A stretch of 64,000 nucleotides of DNA, taken from positions 62,001 through 126,000 of the forward strand of contig CAJMNO010000004.1 of NCBI GenBank assembly GCA_905214865.1, written 5' to 3'. Under the pieces are notes generated by a model that was not told the DNA's origin, searched no databases, and was given only the letters and a program-made list of their open reading frames with translations. Shown here piece after piece: positions 60,963-64,000 of the stretch. The stretch's first letter is position 1. The number at the start of each line of letters is the position of its first letter. The DNA is from an uncultured bacterium (GTDB lineage: Bacteria; Actinomycetota; Coriobacteriia; Coriobacteriales; Atopobiaceae). The position numbers and the translations under genes are program-made.

Positions 60963-61946
60963 ATGCGGCTGTTCGCCTACGCGCTCAGGGAGTACGACGA
61001 GCTGGGATATCTCCAGAAGATGGCAAGCGAGAGGGGCTTCGAGTTTGGATGGACGCCCGAATACCCCACCGCCAAGAACGTTGGGCTTGCCCGGGGTTAC
61101 GAAGCCATCGACATCATCACGAGCCCCATGGGAGCGGACCTCCTAAAGGCGTTCCACGAGGTGGGCGTGCGCAACGTGGCAACCCGCACGATCGGCTACG
61201 ACCACATAGACGTCGCCGCCGCGAGGGACCTGGGCATGCGCGTGGCGCACGCCGTGTACCCGCCCGAGGGCGTGGCCAACTACTCGATCATGCTCATGAT
61301 GATGGCAATGCGCAAGGTCAAGCTGATCATGCGCGGCAACGACTCCCAGAGCTTCGGCCTGCGCGGGAAGATCGGCATGGACATCTCGTCCGCGACGGTG
61401 GGGATTGTCGGCACGGGCCGCATTGGCGCGACCGTCGCCAGGCACCTCGCCGGGTTTGGCTGCAAGCTCCTCGCCTTCGACCCCTACCCCAACCAGGACG
61501 TCGCGCGCATCGCCACCTACGTCGACCTGGACACGCTCCTCTCCCAGTGCGACGCCATCACCCTCCACGCGCCGGGCATGGCGGAGAACTACCACATGAT
61601 CGACGCGGACGCGTTTGCCAAGATGCCCCAGGGCGCGGTGCTGGTCAACGCGGCGCGCGGCTCGCTCGTGGACACCGCGGCGCTCATCCAGAGCCTGGAG
61701 AGCGGGCATCTGGGAGCGGCGGCGCTCGACACCATCGAGAACGAGGCCAACCTCTACTACCACGACAAGAGCCGTGACGTGCTCCCCAACCACGACCGTG
61801 CGATCCTGGACTCGTTCCCCAACGTGATCGTCTCGCCGCACATGGCGTTCTACACCGAGGAGGACGTGGAGGACATGATCCGAACCTCCTGCGAGGCGCT
61901 GCTCTCCTTCGACGTGGGCGAGGACTCCCCCTACGAGGTCCATTAG
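60963..61946 (+). CDS. D-isomer-specific 2-hydroxyacid dehydrogenase
   Basis: A 327-residue NAD-dependent dehydrogenase of the D-lactate/D-hydroxyisocaproate type. The cofactor motif is GTGRIG at 150-155 with the NAD-selecting Asp about 18 residues later (AFDPYPNQ). Catalytic residues are visible: Arg in VNAARGSLVD, Glu in DTIENEANLY and His in VSPHMAFYT. It interconverts 2-oxoacids such as pyruvate with D-hydroxyacids, regenerating NAD in fermentation. ATG 60963 follows AAGGAGG with 7-base spacing, which rules out a start 60 bases upstream. Monocistronic. Confidence 0.92.
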   Translation: MRLFAYALREYDELGYLQKMASERGFEFGWTPEYPTAKNVGLARGYEAIDIITSPMGADLLKAFHEVGVRNVATRTIGYDHIDVAAARDLGMRVAHAVYPPEGVANYSIMLMMMAMRKVKLIMRGNDSQSFGLRGKIGMDISSATVGIVGTGRIGATVARHLAGFGCKLLAFDPYPNQDVARIATYVDLDTLLSQCDAITLHAPGMAENYHMIDADAFAKMPQGAVLVNAARGSLVDTAALIQSLESGHLGAAALDTIENEANLYYHDKSRDVLPNHDRAILDSFPNVIVSPHMAFYTEEDVEDMIRTSCEALLSFDVGEDSPYEVH

Positions 61947-62463
61947 GGGTTGCATACGCACCCCAGGCACGAGGCGGTTTCTGTTCCAAAGGGGAAAATA
62001 GAGACGGGAGCTCTGCCGCACCGGTTTCCGACGGAGGGCGGGTAGTCACTGCTTAGCAAACCTAGCTCTCGTGTGGATTAGCAGTCTGGGTGCTTAGCAG
62101 CCCTAGCCCTCGTGCTGTTTTCTGGGAAGCAAACTCGCCTGAGGGCTAGTAGCACTAAGCATTTGGCGGGAAAATCCACATGAGGGCTAGGGCTTTTAAG
62201 CGTAACGCGCCGGAATCCGCACGAGGGCTAGGGTTTCTAAGCAGTTCGCGCCACAACAGCACGATTGCCAGTAGCGCTAAGCACCCAACGAGCCCAACCT
62301 TATGAGACGAGCTTTCTCATCACGGGGCAGAGAGAGGAGCTGGAGCGGGCGCCCCCCTGCTCAGTACCCCAGGCTTGTAGCCCCCGCTTTGCCTTGTCCC
62401 AAATCTGATGGCTCTGGCATAAGTCTCCGTTCCAGGAAAGACGCGGAACCCTGATCTTCAAGC
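61947..62463. other. 517-base gap holding a GCTTAG repeat array
   Basis: Apart from the repeat array at 62051-62283 nothing was recognised. The downstream part 62290-62460 is lower in GC and leads into the toxin-antitoxin locus. Confidence 0.45.
62051..62283. repeat. Convergent 41 bp-period GCTTAG repeat array
   Basis: Two forward units start at 62051 (GCTTAGCAAACCTAGCTCTC, then GTGTGGATT) and 62092 (GCTTAGCAGCCCTAGCCCTC, then GTGCTG). Four reverse units follow, at about 62138-62162, 62174-62203, 62215-62243 and 62255-62283, each ending in TAAGC. Spacing is 40-41 bp except for the first reverse unit. The sequence is the same family as at 5443-5822. Confidence 0.72.
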
Positions 62464-62763
62464 CTATTTCCCGTACACCTCATCATGAGTGCCTGTGCGC
62501 ACGAGCGTGAGTTCAGCGTTCGAGACCCGGTACATCAGCACCCACGTATCCTTCGGCGGATTGGGCGCGGAGTCAACGTGGATGGACCTGTATCCTTCAT
62601 AGGCGCCAGTCAGCGCGTGGTCACGATAGCGTTGCCCCAGCTCGCGTTCGTCGCTCACGAGCAAGTCGGAAATTGCTTTCTTGAGGGCTCGTTCGTCCCA
62701 ATGGCGCTTCTTGCATGCCTTTACGTCGCGCAAGAAGCGCGGGGTGAAAGACGCCGTGTACAT
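62464..62763 (-). CDS. YafQ/RelE family type II toxin
   Basis: A 99-residue mRNA interferase-type toxin of the YafQ group. It shows FLRDVKACKKRHWD, LGQRYRDHALTGAYEGYRSIHV and the C-terminal catalytic His in VRTGTHDEVYGK (H93). It would cleave mRNA on the ribosome when free of its antitoxin. It starts 9 bases after the antitoxin stop. Base composition is lower in GC than the surrounding chromosome, suggesting acquisition. Confidence 0.9.
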   Translation of the reverse strand: MYTASFTPRFLRDVKACKKRHWDERALKKAISDLLVSDERELGQRYRDHALTGAYEGYRSIHVDSAPNPPKDTWVLMYRVSNAELTLVRTGTHDEVYGK

Positions 62764-62772
62764 TGACGATCC

Positions 62773-63036
62773 TTACAGGTCGAGCGCCGAGAACAGGCTC
62801 TCTGCGGTTTGGTAGGTCGTGTGGTCGGAATTTGCCGCCAGAGCGTTTGCCTCTTCCATTGCCTCGCGAGTCTCGTCAGGCACTTCGTTCTCCTGGTGCG
62901 CCAACGGGCGTATCTCTACCCAGGGCTTGTTGTTCTTGAACACCACCACCGAGCGGCCGGTGCGGTTGGCGTCGGCTGTCAGGCGGCTAAAGTTGGTTTT
63001 TGCGTCGGACATTCCGATGGTGGGAGTGGCTGTCAT
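62773..63036 (-). CDS. Phd/YefM-type antitoxin
   Basis: An 87-residue antitoxin. The N-terminal half is a Phd/YefM DNA-binding domain (IGMSDAKTNFSRLTADANRT, SVVVFKNNKPWVEIRPL). The acidic, Ala-rich C-terminus would wrap the toxin. ATG 63036 follows AAGGAGG. It precedes the toxin in the operon and should repress its own promoter at 63088-63117. Confidence 0.88.
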   Translation of the reverse strand: MTATPTIGMSDAKTNFSRLTADANRTGRSVVVFKNNKPWVEIRPLAHQENEVPDETREAMEEANALAANSDHTTYQTAESLFSALDL

Positions 63037-63087
63037 AGCCTGCCTCCTTGAAGATAGGGCTAAAAACGGAGCTGTTCTTTAGCCTGT

Positions 63088-63117
63088 ATTCTAGGTCATT
63101 ACGTTAGTGATAGTAAT
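63088..63117 (-). promoter_or_regulatory. Promoter/operator of the toxin-antitoxin operon
   Basis: On the minus strand TTACTA (63116-63111) and TAGAAT (63093-63088), 17 bases apart, form a plausible promoter. It overlaps ATTAC-N10-GTAAT, an inverted repeat at 63098-63117, which fits autorepression by the antitoxin. Confidence 0.5.
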
Positions 63118-63324
63118 CGTCCGTTCGGGGTGTTCGATGCATCCATGCCAATTCCCCGTTCGGTCAGTTACGGCAGGAACTCAATAAAATCACCGGTGCC
63201 ACTGGATGAGCCTGGGATGGATGCTCAAGAAAATGGAGTTGTGGCAATCCATGGGCCGCCCCGAGGGTCCAACTGCCAGGAGATTGCGTGCCGCGGCAGC
63301 CTTTCCACCCTCTATCACTGCCAA

Positions 63325-63383
63325 AGGTCGACTTTCCTCAGCTGTTCTGGCACCCGGATTGCCATAGGTCGACTTTCCTCAGC
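63325..63383. repeat. 18-base direct repeat with 41-base period
   Basis: AGGTCGACTTTCCTCAGC occurs exactly at 63325-63342 and 63366-63383, start to start 41 bases. The flanks are not conserved. A degenerate third copy may lie 41 bases further upstream. Confidence 0.6.
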
Positions 63384-63419
63384 AGGCATTCCATCGACGC
63401 CCGTCCCAGACACAAAAAT

Positions 63420-63450
63420 GGGGACCGGGAATCACTCTCCCGGCCCCCGT
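63420..63450 (-). terminator. Hairpin with T run on the minus strand
   Basis: On the minus strand GGGGCCGGGAG and TTCCCGGTCCCC pair and are followed by ATTTTTG. It looks like a Rho-independent terminator, but no minus-strand gene was recognised upstream of it, so it may be a remnant. Confidence 0.45.
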
Positions 63451-63800
63451 GCCTGTCTGTTGGGTGGAATCGCTCCCTCGCAACCTCGAACCTACACTAC
63501 CCCTGCCCCGCGGTTGGCCAGGTTGATTGCGCCCTTGTCGCGAATTGAGCTTCGCCTTGCTGGCTGCTACGAATGCCTTCTAACGGGCGAGCCTTGGGTT
63601 GGCAACCACTGGCAGGACGGGATGTATCTGGTCTGTGCCCATTGGAATCGCCCCCGAATCTCCTGCGTCCGTCGGAACCCCTTTGGTTTCGGTTCACTAT
63701 GTATAGTACCCATCCATTTGCATCCTAAACGCATATTCGATGCTTTCAATCTCATTGCCGCAACTTTCGCCCGCGCCGTCGCTGGCGTATAGTCGATCCC

Positions 63801-64000
63801 ATGGACGCCATCCTCTTCGACATAGACGACACGCTCTACGACCAGGCGCAGCCCTTCGCGCACGCCGTGCGGTCGGTGTTGGGCTCCATCCCCGCCAGTG
63901 ACGACGAGCTCTTTGACGCCAGCCGAAGGCACAGCGGCCAGGTGTTCGCCGCCCTCTCGGCGGGCAGGCTCCCCACCCAGGGCGAGTACGTGCGCCGCAT
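63801..64000 (+). CDS. HAD family hydrolase (partial, N-terminal)
   Basis: The first 66 residues of a haloacid-dehalogenase-family protein running off the right edge. The nucleophile motif is AILFDIDDTLYD (D7, D9). A helical cap begins soon after (PFAHAVRSVLG), as in C1-cap phosphatases of the YjjG/PynA type. The substrate cannot be determined from this part. Confidence 0.8.
   Translation, partial: MDAILFDIDDTLYDQAQPFAHAVRSVLGSIPASDDELFDASRRHSGQVFAALSAGRLPTQGEYVRR

Larger units (their letters stand above)
63118..63800. other. Gene-poor, mosaic region before the last gene
   Basis: No gene is supported. It holds an 18-base direct repeat (63325-63383), a hairpin at about 63420-63447 and lower-GC unique sequence. 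It resembles a decayed accessory region. Confidence 0.4.

Noticed and set aside
5443..62283. GCTTAG arrays as CRISPR
   Set aside because: Units are imperfect, change orientation within one array, and spacers of about 10 bases are too short. No cas gene is nearby.
63130..63792. A 220-codon plus-strand frame
   Set aside because: It crosses the 18-bp repeat and an orphan terminator, lacks a ribosome site, and its translation shows no domain or consistent composition.

Overview
The window is a GC-rich bacterial chromosome segment whose gene content suggests an anaerobic, carbohydrate-using actinobacterium of the class Coriobacteriia, most likely an Olsenella/Atopobiaceae-type organism. This is an inference from base composition and gene content: a fused FeoA-FeoB iron transporter, a fused Fe-S serine dehydratase, D-2-hydroxyacid dehydrogenase, several PTS and dihydroxyacetone-kinase genes, and many GTG/TTG starts behind strong GGAGG sites. 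No rRNA, tRNA, phage, insertion sequence or Cas gene was found.

Layout. 1-3.5 kb: end of an unidentified gene, a CPBP membrane protease, and a cysK-cysE cysteine operon read leftwards. 3.6-8.5 kb: cytoplasmic alpha-amylase, phosphofructokinase, and a class II glutamine amidotransferase preceded by a Cys-rich leader peptide. 8.6-14.6 kb: M18 aminopeptidase, feoAB, DnaQ-like exonuclease. 14.7-19.4 kb: ECF sigma factor with its membrane anti-sigma partner, then an EamA exporter divergent from a LysR-ydcF pair. 19.5-26.4 kb: htpG, YwaF-type membrane protein, methyltransferase, PH/SHOCT protein, trmL and a DapB-like dehydrogenase. 26.4-28.6 kb: a 2.2 kb gene-poor repeat island. 28.6-37.7 kb: aminotransferase, azlCD divergent from a LysR regulator, serine dehydratase, patatin, a second repeat island and a ClC channel. 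37.9-44.6 kb: a three-gene ABC importer, HAD phosphatase, XRE regulator, HIRAN protein, phosphoglycerate-mutase-like protein and sugar acetyltransferase. 44.7-54.4 kb: a leftward catabolic operon made of PTS EIIA, EIIB and EIIC, class II aldolase, orphan membrane protein, DhaK, DhaL and a DhaK-DhaL fusion, under a PRD/BglG-type regulator. 54.7-64 kb: second HAD phosphatase, a flavin disulfide reductase without the usual catalytic His, a DUF1893/ECF S-component pair with LysR, Dps, a 2-hydroxyacid dehydrogenase, a YafQ-type toxin-antitoxin pair and the start of another HAD gene.

How the parts work together. Cysteine supply seems to be controlled through a 25-bp operator present almost identically upstream of cysK and upstream of the amidotransferase; the latter also has a 16-codon leader with three Cys codons, so the amidotransferase probably belongs to thiol metabolism. 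The 44.7-54.4 kb block looks like one pathway: a PTS sugar is imported and phosphorylated, an aldolase splits it, and dihydroxyacetone-kinase-type enzymes phosphorylate a released ketone.

The intergenic space is unusually rich in structured repeats. One family is a palindrome of about 48 bp centred on TGAGCACTCA, clustered in four islands. A second is a palindrome of about 48 bp centred on GTGTACAC, in one cluster of four. A third is made of convergent arrays of GCTTAG-anchored repeats with a period of about 41 bp near 5.4-5.8 kb and 62.05-62.28 kb.
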